DNA of 64,000 nucleotides. It comes from Rhea pennata. Taxonomy: Eukaryota > Chordata > Aves > Rheiformes > Rheidae. This document shows positions 39,745-64,000 of the stretch, piece by piece (positions within the stretch are counted from its first letter, which is position 1; each line of letters starts with the position of its first letter). Below the pieces are notes generated by a model that did no database searches, had not been told where the DNA came from, and worked only from the letters and a program-made list of their open reading frames with translations. The stretch spans positions 3,606,001 through 3,670,000 of the forward strand of contig NC_084682.1 of assembly GCF_028389875.1 (NCBI RefSeq). The letters run 5' to 3'. Made by a program: the position numbers and the translations under genes.

Positions 39745-42700
39745 ACTCATTTATTTTTATCTTTTATTATGAGCTAATACCAGGATGACATTCAAATGTC
39801 AGATGGCACAATTAAGACAGTCTTGGTAGGAATTATTCCAGCGTTCCCAAAATTACAATTTAGTACACAAATGGCATCAAATGTATGCATCACTCCCACA
39901 GAGAAAAATGATGAAATTGAGTATCTTATACTGGAATATTTTCTGCATCAAATGGAAAAAGGAAAACTGCTGGTAACACAGCTGACCTATAAGCCTTCTG
40001 TGATAATGACCTGCAGAACTAAATATTCCCCTATTTAACATCTAGTAAAAAAAAATATGACTTTGTTCAAGTTTAATACTTTTATATGGTTAGCCACAGC
40101 AGGTAATAACCTCAGTTTTACTGTATTTTTGTAATGCTACAAAAATCCTATAAAATCAAATTATAGTGAATTTTTCAGTGATTATAATTAAAAAAGCGCA
40201 GCTTGTACAAAATAAAAAAAATAAGATTCTATACTCTAATGAAAAATTTAAGACATTTTTAAATGAACAAAAGAAAGCACTTGTTAAGCTCTCCAATATT
40301 CAATGCATTCTGCACTTATCTGAAATAGCCAGACAGGAGCTAGAACTCTACTCCCCTTAGTTCATGACTAGTAACTTTGACACTATTATATATATAGAAA
40401 GGATCTATGTCTGATATTTTTACAAATAAATACAGGATAAACCATATTGCATAGTGTGTGCTTGCTGTCTGAGTCACACTCCAAAAGTTTCACAGTTATG
40501 GCAGGGAATTAAACTTATAATCCATGGGATGAAACATTAATTGTACATGAAGTTTACTTTTAAGTATGATAAATTGTATATATAATTAAGCAGTGAACTC
40601 AGACAAACAACTCTTGCCATTCTTGCCAGCCATACTAAACCAACTCTACTGGACAATTATATCCAGCAAACCGAAGAGCAACTGTTAGCTGTAACTAGGA
40701 CCAAGAGAGATTGTTCTGCTCCCCGCACCCTTCCCCCCCCCCAAAATAAAAAAATTTAAAGTTCCTCTATACTCAGTAAACATGTTAGGAAACCTATGTT
40801 AACAAGTAGCACAGAGCAGACACTGCTTGAGGTGTTGCCTACTTGTAAACATACATAATACATACAGGTGTGAGTATTATGATTTTAGTTTCACAACATG
40901 TCACTGGTGGTGCTGTTACCAAATGAAAAAATGGCACATTCCCAGTACAATCTACGTCACTATATGGTAACTTGATCTTCCTTATAAAACTAAAAAAGAA
41001 AGTCTTTAACAGGCTTACCAGGAAGAAAAAACATTGATTTCTTATTCAGTCATAAATATATCTTTTTGTTGTTTCTTTGTTAGTACCAACAAGGTATCAC
41101 TGAATCCTTCTGGCTAGCAAATTTTAGAAAACAGCACTCTGATTAGATTCAACGTCCTTAGAGTTTTATGGCTTGGATCCTATGGCTCAAAAAGATTCGG
41201 TACACACAGAGTAAGCAGAATCTGTAAAAGATCCCTACTGTTGTGAAACACTAGAAGTAGACTTTGCACAGTTTGACTAAAGATAATGCAACGTGTGGCA
41301 GGCAAAAAGTGACAGGACTTGTATGCAGTTGCATGATCATATACACACACACGCACACACCATACACTCACTCTAACTAGTGTAAAGCTCTGCAGATATT
41401 AACCCTTTCACCAGCTATGTTCATGGAAATGCTTTCTTTAAGGCAGGAAGTATTTAAGTAAGGTAACGTTACCTTTATTTTATTCTTTGTACCTGTAAGT
41501 CATTTGTACAGATCGTGACAATTTCAAAAACATAAATAGTGTCCTTAACATGTTTCCTAAATTAAGTTGCTAAAGTTCTGACCCACTGTGGAAGACATTC
41601 ACTGAAAGGCCATTTAACACTTTTTTCCCCCTCATACAATCAGCAAATTTATTTCCCCAGCATAGGAAAAAAAAATTTTGATTAATTTAGAAATGTATAA
41701 TGGCAGGGAACTCCCATAAGCAAAATTTTATTTACCAAAAATTCCCTCAAATTCTTACCCATTGATTTCAAAAAGATTTACTTGCTTGTACTGTGTAGAA
41801 CTTATAGATGTTTCTTGTGGTAGTATCTGCTCCACAGCTACTGACCTTGTGTTCTGATGCACTTTTTCCTGACCTTTTATATGAGTAAGAATCTGAACAT
41901 ATTCAGCTGTCTCCATCTAAATGACTGGCATATACAAAGGTGATGTTTCCCAGTGAAATGTCTGCTGAGAACAAGGATGAAATAAGCAGGACATGTATGT
42001 GAGCCCATGGCTTCCAGTTAAGCCTAGAACATAGCAGCATTGCCATTTGATTAGATCCACTTGTATTTGCAGTAACAGATACTTCAGCCGGGTAAGCAAG
42101 TGAAACAGTTCTCTCCCACCCCACATTGCCACATTTGTAACAGTGATTCACTTACTGATTTTTTTGTTTCACCAGGAGAAGAATCAGAACCAGAGTCCTT
42201 ATTTTCTTCACAGCAACCAATTATTTTGCATTTTTAATTTTGGGATACCTTCCATAATGAGCTGAATCAAAAAATCTATTTGAAAAATATATATTTATAT
42301 ATGTATAAAAAAACTCATTAGGTTTTGAATGTGAAATACCAATTAAGTTTATCTTTCATCTTTGATTCCACCCCATTGTAGGAAACAGCTTTACCAAGCT
42401 TGCATGCTAATTATTCCTCCGACGCAAGCGTTTAGGCATTTCATACTTTGCCTAGTGAAAGGGCTAACCCTCCGTGACACATTCATAACTAGACCAGTGA
42501 TTCTGAAGCAACATCCTGACCCTTAATACTGTCAGTTTTAAGCTATCAAGCTGAAAAATCCTCGATAAGGTGAGAAGATGTCACTGCGAATCAATTAGAT
42601 GATGTGCCTAGAGTTCTGCAATACCATTTTCTAAAGTTTTTTTATGCACCATTGATTGACAGAAAAAAAATCCATTTTTCTTTGCTTTCCAAGTCGCTCT

Positions 42701-42830
42701 GTGCAATGACTGACTCTTTGATACTGTCACTTTTTAAAAGTAAACCATATAAGCCCTCACACTTCAACTTCAAGAGGGCTTACGTCCATTCTTTGTTTTC
42801 CACCTTTAAAGGCTTAAAAAAATTGTGTTG
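39745..42830 (-). other. RPS6KB1: RPS6KB1 3' UTR (extent uncertain)
   Basis: After the TGA at 42,831 the - strand has no recognisable coding sequence. AATAAA hexamers (TTTATT on +) occur near 41,726, 41,648, 41,474-41,484 and 39,750-39,768. The last pair would give a UTR of about 3.1 kb, similar to the long 3' UTR I recall for human RPS6KB1. Which signals are used cannot be told from sequence. Confidence 0.45.
39750..39768 (-). terminator. Candidate distal poly(A) signals of RPS6KB1
   Basis: Two AATAAA hexamers on the - strand within 19 bp, followed downstream by a T-rich stretch on that strand. Confidence 0.4.
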
Positions 42831-55837
<13,007 letters not shown>

Positions 55838-55936
55838 AGCGCCGGTGCGAGCAGCGGCGCCGCCGCCCCTTCCTCGCTGTGCTGAGTCCGCGGGGCCTGG
55901 GCCGCCTCATGGGCCCGCACCCCCCAACTCCGCCAC

Positions 55937-55946
55937 GGCCGCCATC
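55937..55946 (-). promoter_or_regulatory. YY1-like site upstream of RPS6KB1
   Basis: GATGGCGGCC on the - strand, about 100 bp upstream of the p70 ATG, matches the ATGGCGGC core. Confidence 0.4.
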
Positions 55947-56042
55947 GCCGGCTGCCAGGCCTCAGCGCGCCTGCGCCCCCGCCCCGACTCCGGGCACCGC
56001 GCAGGCGCACCGCCTCGCCCGGCGTTGGTGGGGGGCCGCACT

Positions 56043-56326
56043 GAGCATGCGCAGCGGGCACCCCGCCGGGCTGCGCGGCTCGGCGCCGCAGCGGAGCATG
56101 CTCAGTTCGCGCCCCTTCGCCCTTGCTCCCGGCACGGAGCATGCGCAGAAGACACAGCGAAGCCTCCCGCTGCGAGCATGCGTACTATGCTCCGTGAAGC
56201 CCGCGAGCCTGACCCTTGCCTCGAGCTGCCCGAAGCTGCCTCTGAGCATGCGCGAAGCGGGTCGTTGGAAGGCGCGTCTCGGGCCGAAGCGGAGGGCTCG
56301 GGGAGGAAGGGGCGCGCGCATGCGCC
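56043..56326. promoter_or_regulatory. Cluster of six NRF1-like GCATGC sites
   Basis: GAGCATGCGC or close variants occur at 56,043, 56,095, 56,137, 56,174 and 56,244, and a perfect palindromic GCGCATGCGC at 56,316. NRF1 binds YGCGCAYGCGCR as a dimer. Clusters in bidirectional housekeeping promoters are common. Confidence 0.6.
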
Positions 56327-56535
56327 GTGAGGGCGTGAGCGCCTCCGCGCGGGGCGCCGAGGTCAGCTCTGAGGGGGAGCAGCCGGGGCCAGGGGCGGCC
56401 GGGGCGCTGCCCTGGCGGGGAGCAGCACCCCGGGGAGGGCGGCTGTGCCCGCGGGGAGGTGCGAGCGGGCGGGGGCCGTCAGGGTGAAGCGACTTTGGAA
56501 AGGGAGAGGGGGCCGAGCGAGGTGGGCAGCTGCGG

Positions 56536-56546
56536 CAACATGGCGG
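56536..56546 (+). promoter_or_regulatory. YY1-like site near the presumed TUBD1 start
   Basis: CAACATGGCGG fits the AANATGGCGG motif often found just downstream of transcription starts, which suggests TUBD1 starts near here. Confidence 0.4.
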
Positions 56547-57565
56547 GCCGGGCCTGTGGCGTGAGGGCGCGGGCGGCGGCCGCCCTCGGGCCACGCGTCG
56601 CCGCGAGTCCCCAGCCGCTGCGGGCCTGCGCCAGGGCGATTTGTGAGAATCCTGCTCAGCTGTATTTATTTCGTGCAGTGAGGAGCGAGCCTGACGCGCG
56701 GCCTGGTGTGGACGAGCAGAATCGCTGAAATCCAGCACAGGAAGGAAAAAAAAAATAGCACGTACCTGCCTGCTAAGTGCAGCAGGATCGAATTACGGCC
56801 ACCGGCAGTTATCCTAGGAACACTGTTACAGACGTGCTGTGGCACAGCTGGGACAGTAATGTAAAGTAGAAGCCCAGAATAATGATGTGAGTTCAAATAA
56901 TTGACTTTGTCATTGTGGAAAATGAAAAGAATAAAAATAGAAGAGTGAGAAACCAGGGTTACTATTAAAAACTGAGTGGAAAAAGGGTCAAGCATACCAG
57001 TATCATGTCAAAAAATTGCCTCTCTATGGTTGGAGAAAGGTGAATGCTCTAGGGGATTCTTTTGTCACTTCAGCTGATTTTGGCATCTGGCCCATAGCAG
57101 TAGGCAACTGGAAATCAGCTGGCTTTGCAAACAGGCATCACATTTCTAAAGGCATCTAGTACTTTCTTAGTATGTTTATTATCATCTGAGGGCTTAACTG
57201 GATTTCTAATTAGCTTTTTTTTTTTTTAACTCCGCTTTACTAAGCAGAACTGAGAACACAGACTTGACCTTGCTGTGCGGTTGATTTCAGTTCTGTTAAG
57301 ATATATAACAACAGTAAACAGACTTTAAACAGTCACCAGTATTTTTTTGGGGGGGGGCATTCAGGATAAAGTGCTGACAGACATAATTTCCCCAGGAACA
57401 GACAGTTGTGGTAGCATTGGCTTTTTCTTCTCACTAGAGTTGGCAAAAGATGCAAAACTGATCAGGAATCTACCTGAAAGAACTTTTTTTTTTCTCTCTC
57501 TCTCTTCCCACAGTAACTAAAAGATGTACTTTTCCTTTCCAGGGTTAAATACAAAGTGAGTAAGA

Positions 57566-57737
57566 ATGTCAATAGTCACAGTCCAGCTTGGTCAGTGTGG
57601 CAATCAAATCGGGCATGAGGTGTTTAATGCTATCTGCAGTGACGTCCATGGCACGCATGGATTGTGCTCCAAGAAGGAGAATGAATCCTACCGTGATGCT
57701 TGCAAGGAACGCTTTTTCAGTGAGGAAAAATCTGGAG
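57566..57737 (+). CDS. TUBD1: TUBD1 coding exon 1
   Basis: Encodes residues 1-57. The exon begins at 57,543 (TTTCCAG) or 57,514 (CCCACAG), both before the ATG, so it also carries 5' UTR. The ATG has A at -3. Confidence 0.96.
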
Positions 57738-60700
57738 GTACAGCATATAAGGACTTTAGTTTCCCATAGAGAGTTTTTTTTCCAGCATAGTATAGATAAG
57801 TGTACAAAAATAATACACGCTATTACTTCTGTTGAAGAATGAGCTTTACTGTCATTCTTAAAGAATTGTCACAACCATCTCCTCAGGAGGTCTCTTCCAA
57901 AGACAAAACCACAGTGCAGTAAAGCACTTGAGGTCACAGAACAAGCATTCCAATAACAGAGCTGGAAGCTGAGCTACATATGCGTAAAAAAATCTTTCCT
58001 TCCAACATCTCTGCTTTCCATTTTATGTAGATCAGAACATGGAGCATGGTCATATCAAATCCCAGTTCAGTGTTATGAAATGAATGTTTTCTTTCATGGA
58101 AGGTCTCTAGAGTTCAGATCGCTCCTCTTTGGAACAATAGATGGTTTTCCAGAAACTTAGAACGTTGCCAGGCTCTACTTTCCACACCTTTATGTACATC
58201 AACTGTCGAATTGAAGTTAATAGTTCAGTTTATATGGGTTGGAGGAATACAGTTTGGGCCTTAGTACAAGTCAGACCGTCTTATGTAAACAAATTCTAAG
58301 ATATGCAAATTATTCTTAGTTTTATTTTTCTTCCTCCCCAGTACCTGTTGCCCGGGCTGTGCTTGTTGACATGGAACCCAAAGTAATCAGCCAGACCTTA
58401 TCAATAGCTGCCAGGTCTGGCTACTGGAAGTATAGTGATCGGTCGCACTTCTGTCAGAAACAAGGGTCTGGGAACAACTGGGCAAATGGGTATGAACAAT
58501 CATTTCAAACTCTCTTCACATAGCTGTGGAGGCTGATGAGCAGCCTAGAAACTGTAGGAATGGTATTGCTGCAGGTGTGCGAGTACAGAATGTGTAACAT
58601 TAACTTTTTATTTTTACAATAGATTAGCAGTACATAGAATAGCAAATTTTTTAACAGACTGCTTTTTGCAATGTGAAATTGGCATTTACAGTGAAGACTA
58701 TTTTAGAACAGTGATAAATATATTTAAAAACACAAAGCAACCATAAGCACATTTTATAAACAGCTGTTATTTTGCTACACAGCTGAAGATTGTTTCCAAG
58801 AGGTAGAACTGATGACACAGCAGTACGTTATATAACTAAAAAAGTGCGCTTTATGAGTAGGTTGATGTTATTGCTTTTATTTTAATATAATCTGCCATGT
58901 CTTGCTGCCTTCTCTCTTACTCGACAGTTACTCTGTTCATGGACCTAAACACAAAGATATAATCATGAATCTGGTACAGAAAGAAGCAGAGAAATGTGAT
59001 CGACTCAGTGGATTTTTCGTAACAATGAGCATGGCTGGTGGTACAGGATCTGGCCTGGGAGCATTTGTGACCCAGTGTTTAAAGGATGCTTTTCCAGCCT
59101 CATTTATACTAAACCATGTTATCTGGCCATATGGAACTGGTGAGGTGAATGTCGTATGTCCCTGAGATACTCAGCAACATTTAAATCATAATTGTAAAAG
59201 AATAGCAATGTAAATAAACAGACTGTTTACTAGAAGTAAAACATAAAATGTCAGCAACTGAAGGAGGCTAGAAAAGAGAAAATTTTTACTTTTTGTAAGT
59301 TCAATATGACAGAAGGCAATACAGCTAATGAATTGTTTGCCTAATAGTTGATATAGATGGTTTCACACAAGAAAAGAATATTTTAAAATTATCATCAAAA
59401 TGTCACTAAAATCTGAAGCTAATAGCAATAAAAAAGTTTATACCTTAGTTCTTACATTAGTCTTAATAGAGTATCTTCGGAAGCTCTACTAGCTAATTAG
59501 AATGTTAGATTGTATGAAATGTTATGTAGCTATGATAGTATCTCAGTATTGTAATTGGCTCCAAGAGAGACTTTATTCTAGCATGCTTGGATGAACTGAG
59601 ACTGACTGCATGATTTTCACAAGTCTTGCTCTTTGTCTATGAGAAAGCTATGCTAGCTCCTAACCTAACTTTGGCAAAGAAAATGAATCACCTTCTAAAC
59701 TGAAACTATGGAAATTATAGTAGCCACAGGAATATAAACTAGAATGAGATGAAGTTGTTTGAATCTCAGTTGTGTGTATGGTTTTCTGCTTCCAGGTCAT
59801 TGTTCAAAACTACAACTCCATTCTGACCCTGTCACATCTGTACCACTCATCAGATGCGCTTCTTGTTCATGAAAATGATGTCATTCACAAGATTTGTGCT
59901 CAACTCATGAATATTAAACAGATCTCCTTCAAAGACGTAAATCAAGTCATTGCACATCAGCTAGGAAGTGTTTTCCAGCCCATTTACACAGCAGAAGGTG
60001 CCTCACACTATAGCAGAAGCGCATTAGGTATTTAACTATGTTATAACTCCTAATGCATTCTCACACAGCTCTATAACAACCTTATTTTGTGCCTTTAAGT
60101 TCTCTTAGATACTACCCAATTTTTAATATAGGATAACAGAAGCAAAAGACTAAAGGACTTAGAAGTTCAGCCCCAATTTTGTAGCACAGTCAAGAGTATA
60201 AACCCCTACTTCCAGTTTCTTTCATTACCAGAAATCCCTCTGTTTCCCCTTTTTTTGAGTGACTACTATCACCCTTGTAATGATTTATATTTCAGAGGAA
60301 ACTTACACAGGGCAGTCATTTTTGCAGTGAGTTTTGTGTTAGGTTGGAAGTTAATATAAACTTAAACCAAATGAAAGGGTTGTGTTTAGCTTAGACAGAA
60401 GGTAGGGTAGCATACAAATTGGTGGCAACAAGGCACCAATCTGTATCTTTAAGGAAAAATTATATTGCAAAGGGATGTGCTTATAAAAAAAACCCTTTTG
60501 TTTATGCCTGTCAGTCTTTAGCGGCGCATAAGGCCTTCAGATTTTGAGCAAGACAAGCCTAAATTGTAAAATAAAAGCTATTAATATGCTTATGTAAAAC
60601 TCAGTAGAATGTAGGATGACTTTGCATTATTTTGTCTAATGCATGTGTCCATATCTATCAAAGTTATGGAATAGTATGTATCCTGCATTGCTTCTTACCT

Positions 60701-62587
60701 TAATTACTAGGTCTGTGTAAAATTCCTCATTCTCATCTCACTCATTCTCTCTCACGTGTTAACTAACCTATGCAGTATTTTTGGCAAACTTGAGCAGTTG
60801 TTGGCTTCTTTTTGCAGGAGACTTAATGGAGACCTTAGTTCCACATCCTGAATTCAAGATGTTGGGTCTTCGTAACATACCTCAGATGCCTGAAAACTCC
60901 CTAGCATACAGCACATTCAGTTGGCCTGGGCTCATCAAACATTTAAGACAGATGCTTATTGCTAATGCTACAATGGAGGAAGGTAAAAAGCATTCGCTCA
61001 TCTTCAATATCCATCACTATTTAATTTTCTACAGCTGAAATAAAGCTTACTGTTTTATGGCACTCAATAACTAGCTTATTCAGTTCAGAAAGGAGCTGCT
61101 ACCCTCAGACAGCAGGAATTTGCCTCTGCATAGTCAGCTGCTCCTTTAGCTATTCACTCAGCTGCCACAGCAGCTCCCAGTCTGCTCCTGTTTTTGCTCC
61201 CAGACATCTCAGTTAATTATAACTATTGAAAATATGCAAAACAAACCAACAGTTTTTTGACTTAATTTACATGATTCAATTGGAACATTCTTTGGATTGC
61301 TAGTTCTGCTATGCTTATGTTTGTTACACCATCTACTAATAGAAGTCATATTCTTAGCCTTCCCGTATCATTTACACAGAGAATTCAGTATAGTTTCCAG
61401 TTATGCAAAGAATGGGATAGCAAATTGCTAACTACAGAAACAGTATAAATTTTCTCTGCTAAGATGAGTGACTAACATGCAATACTTCGTAAACACTGAT
61501 GGATTAGCTCTATTTCTCACCCAGAATTGTGTAATTGCTGCTTAATTAACATGCAGAAACTACAGACCCTAGTATGATCTTAGTTTGGGGCACAGTATTA
61601 GTTAACATCTGACTCTTCGGCTAGTCTGAATCTGTATTTCATGAAATATTAATTTCTTGTTATCTCTTCTTTGTTGCCAAAACCTCTTCTTAGGTATTGA
61701 TTGGCAAGTAAGACCACCATGTCCAGGCTCCTCCATTCCCTCCAAACATTCCACAAGCAAGTCACTGCATTTCAATACTTCCATTGCCAATCTGGTTATC
61801 CTGCGAGGAAAGGATATGCACAATGTAGACGTAGGTGAGAAGGAATAATGCAACACCTCAGTAATTACTGTTTCACATCCAATTCTTTTCTTTGCAACAA
61901 TTTCTAATGAAAGTGGGAAAAAAACCCAAGACCACATGTTTGACTAGTAAGGTCACTATTTCCTCTGCAAACACCTTGTAATGTTGGGGCAGTTGTACTT
62001 ACAAGTAAGATTTCTGTGTTTCCTGAAGCACTTCAGGGAAGGAGGAAGAGATTGAAGTCTGTATATGGGACAGGATTCTTGGCTATATTGTCTGAAAATA
62101 TATTTAGTTGCTTCTGGAGTGACAAACATAGCTTGCATATGAAGTACCAACACAAGAGTACTCTGCTAGATAATCTAATGAATCTGTTTAAAACAATTAC
62201 CTTTTAAACAGGCTTACCATTTTTCAGATTTTTTTTTAAGGCTTGAACTGATCTGCCAAACACAGTAGTTGGGCACCTGCACTAATTAAGCCACATAGGA
62301 CTACTGAGTTCAAGATGCAGTGGCTTTTGTAACTTTACACTTGTTTCAGAAGTGTAACAAGTGTACAAAACAGAAGGGCTGTTTTGTTTCTGCTACAGGA
62401 AGTTTCCAAGATCCAGCACTATATACGTCATGGCTGAACCCCCAGGATGCTTTTAACCTGTGGAAAACACCACGAGCATTTAACAAGTATGAGAAGTCCG
62501 CTGCTTTGGTCAGCAATAGCCAGTTCCTGCTGAAACGTCTTGACGACCTTGTAGGAAAAGCTTGGAATATGTTTGCTTCCAAGTAAG

Positions 62588-62618
<31 letters not shown>

Positions 62619-63710
62619 GATACTTCATTTGTAGTTGCCAATGTCTTCACTGGGAGTAAAATCATTGTGAAAATTACTTTTTCTTTCAGCAAGGTAAAGT
62701 AATGGTGAATAAGCATGAAGACTTTTCCTGCACTTTAGAGGAAATGTCTTTATGCGTGAAGAACACAGAAGAGCACCCATGTTCTATGCATAAGTAAGGC
62801 TATATATTCTAGTTCTGTAAATTTGACACTTTCCTCAGTAATATCTCTCCTAAAAGTTAGACTTTTGTATTTCAGAATGACTGTTCCAAAAATAACACAC
62901 ACAAACTCTTCTATTGATTATACAATTTCTAAGTTGTATATAGATGTGTTGCACAATTCAGGAAACAAATTCTGGGTCAGTTCAAAACCATTTAAAGGTT
63001 TCTGTATTTTATAAGACTCATTTCTTTAGTTTCATTTTTCATTAGAATCCAGAGACTTGGAAATCATTGCCTCTTTACTTCCATCATCATGAGGCCAAGG
63101 CAACTGGGTGTCACAGCAGATACCTCCTAAACACAAGTTTCTTGCACAGAAATTTTGTGGTGAAAAGGAGGAAAGCAGATTCCACTAGCTCTGTTCCTAG
63201 TTTTACCACTTGCTACAAAAAACACCACTGATAAGAAGCAAGGTGTCTTGCCCACACAGAGTTAGACATTACATCTCAAATCCATAAATTACCTCTCTCA
63301 TTTAATAATCACAGCTCCTCTCGTTGCCCAGTTAGCTCAAATCTGTTAGCTGCAATTTTGTCTCCGTGTGCATTGCTTAAAGTTAAAAACACTGTATTTG
63401 AAATAAGTCATGGCATATCAGTCACTATGAATTACAAAATGAGTTCAAGAGATAACAGTAGAAACTAACCAGTGTGGTTATGGAGTGGAAACTGATCTTT
63501 ATTTGATGTTGTTACTCTAACCAACCCATAAAGTCTGATTTAATGTGTCAGATTCTTCATTTCTATGTTCTAATGTTCTTCATATCTTATGTGACTTCAA
63601 CACACAGAGCCTATATTCACCAGTACACTAAATTTGGGATTGAAGAGGAGGACTTCCTGGACAGCTTCACAGCTTTGGAACAAGTTATCTCCAGTTACAC
63701 CACGCTGTGA
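57566..63710 (+). CDS. TUBD1: TUBD1, delta-tubulin (complete, 8 coding exons)
   Basis: Coding exons are 57566-57737, 58342-58489, 58928-59144, 59796-60027, 60818-60982, 61694-61834, 62399-62582 and 63608-63710, all with GT-AG introns. They join to 454 codons (453 aa), the length of human TUBD1. Delta-tubulin is a centriole-associated tubulin needed for normal triplet microtubules. Visible signatures: the tubulin N-terminus [16 protein letters not shown], the GTP-binding glycine motif AGGTGSG at 143-149, conserved [15 protein letters not shown], and the acidic C-terminal helix [10 protein letters not shown]. Unlike alpha/beta tubulins it lacks a long Glu-rich tail, as is usual for delta. It shares a promoter region with RPS6KB1. 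VMP1 is expected beyond the right edge by synteny. Confidence 0.97.
58342..58489 (+). CDS. TUBD1: TUBD1 coding exon 2
   Basis: Encodes residues 58-106: [11 protein letters not shown] and QGSGNNWA, the latter a tubulin signature. Confidence 0.97.
58928..59144 (+). CDS. TUBD1: TUBD1 coding exon 3
   Basis: Encodes residues 107-179, containing the GTP phosphate-binding glycine motif AGGTGSG. Confidence 0.97.
59796..60027 (+). CDS. TUBD1: TUBD1 coding exon 4
   Basis: Encodes residues 180-256: VIVQNYNS and HQLGSVFQP, conserved in delta-tubulins. Confidence 0.97.
60818..60982 (+). CDS. TUBD1: TUBD1 coding exon 5
   Basis: Encodes residues 257-311: [10 protein letters not shown] and [10 protein letters not shown]. 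Confidence 0.97.
61694..61834 (+). CDS. TUBD1: TUBD1 coding exon 6
   Basis: Encodes residues 312-358: the variable loop [11 protein letters not shown], then [18 protein letters not shown]. Confidence 0.95.
62399..62582 (+). CDS. TUBD1: TUBD1 coding exon 7
   Basis: Encodes residues 359-418 and two bases of Lys419 ([10 protein letters not shown]). The donor GTAAGA runs straight into a 28-base poly(A) tract. Confidence 0.96.
62588..62615. repeat. Poly(A) tract of 28 at the TUBD1 intron 7 donor
   Basis: Begins at intron position +6, immediately after GTAAG. Confidence 0.9.
63608..63710 (+). CDS. TUBD1: TUBD1 last coding exon
   Basis: Encodes residues 419-453 ([16 protein letters not shown]...) and TGA. 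The last residues (SSYTTL) differ from human ASYCNL. Confidence 0.96.
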
Positions 63711-63935
63711 TTTTGAAAAAAGGTTCTCAACTAAAGCTTTACTGCAAGAACACCGCACTAGAAGACCTTCTTGCATTAATCTCACAAAATTTCTAAGACT
63801 GTAACTATTTTTCAGTTTTGTGAGTAGTGTGTGTGTGTGTTAGAACAGTAAAAACTGAATCAGATGTGAATATATTCACATGGGCAGGTAATGCTTCTAT
63901 TTAATATATCTAATAAATAGCTATATTTTTCAATA
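63711..63935 (+). other. TUBD1: TUBD1 3' UTR (approximate end)
   Basis: About 200 nt of non-coding sequence with a short GT repeat, then AATAAA at 63,912 and T-rich DNA. The cleavage site is inferred near 63,930. Confidence 0.6.
63912..63917 (+). terminator. Poly(A) signal AATAAA of TUBD1
   Basis: The only canonical hexamer between the stop codon and the window end. Confidence 0.65.
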
Positions 63936-64000
63936 TGTTTGCTAAAGATTTCCTATAGTACAAGGATTTTCCTCTAGGCTAAACTCTCAGCATCTAAGCT

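Overview
This is a vertebrate nuclear window, most likely from a bird. The signs are GT-AG split genes, CpG-island promoters, very sparse interspersed repeats, and a CR1-type LINE tail with the avian AATCATA...AGGTTGGAA signature in an intron. Three complete protein-coding genes can be reconstructed exon by exon, all with intact reading frames: RNFT1 (+ strand, 389 aa), RPS6KB1 (- strand, 502 aa) and TUBD1 (+ strand, 453 aa). Their order and orientation match the RNFT1-RPS6KB1-TUBD1 block known from human 17q23. VMP1 and MIR21 would be expected just beyond the right edge.

Layout. 1-26,900 is an AT-rich, gene-poor flank with no supportable gene. It holds simple repeats, homopolymers and one decayed LINE reverse-transcriptase fragment on the - strand near 11.9-12.1 kb. 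26,950-27,430 is the RNFT1 CpG island, followed by RNFT1 (non-coding first exon at 27.1 kb, coding exons 28,934-35,605, last poly(A) signal near 36.4 kb). RNFT1 and RPS6KB1 converge tail to tail, with 3' UTRs and intergenic DNA between 36.4 and 42.8 kb. RPS6KB1 runs leftward through 15 coding exons from 55,837 to 42,831. RPS6KB1 and TUBD1 share a bidirectional CpG island (about 55.4-56.7 kb) containing six NRF1-like GCATGC sites. TUBD1 runs rightward through eight coding exons (57,566-63,710), with a poly(A) signal at 63,912.

The genes are unrelated in function: an ER-membrane RING ubiquitin ligase, the mTORC1-effector kinase p70-S6K1, and centriolar delta-tubulin. They share only the neighbourhood and, for the last two, a promoter. 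No new multi-gene system is evident. The most interesting points are gene-structure details. The S6K1 first exon cannot encode the p85 N-terminal extension, but has an out-of-frame ATG almost exactly where the p85 start should lie. RNFT1 has a GC-AG intron, and it has tandem stops plus an upstream ORF that fix its start at an internal methionine. A near-perfect CTCF motif lies inside a 371-bp RPS6KB1 intron. All matches to known proteins were made from memory of the human sequences, without database searches.
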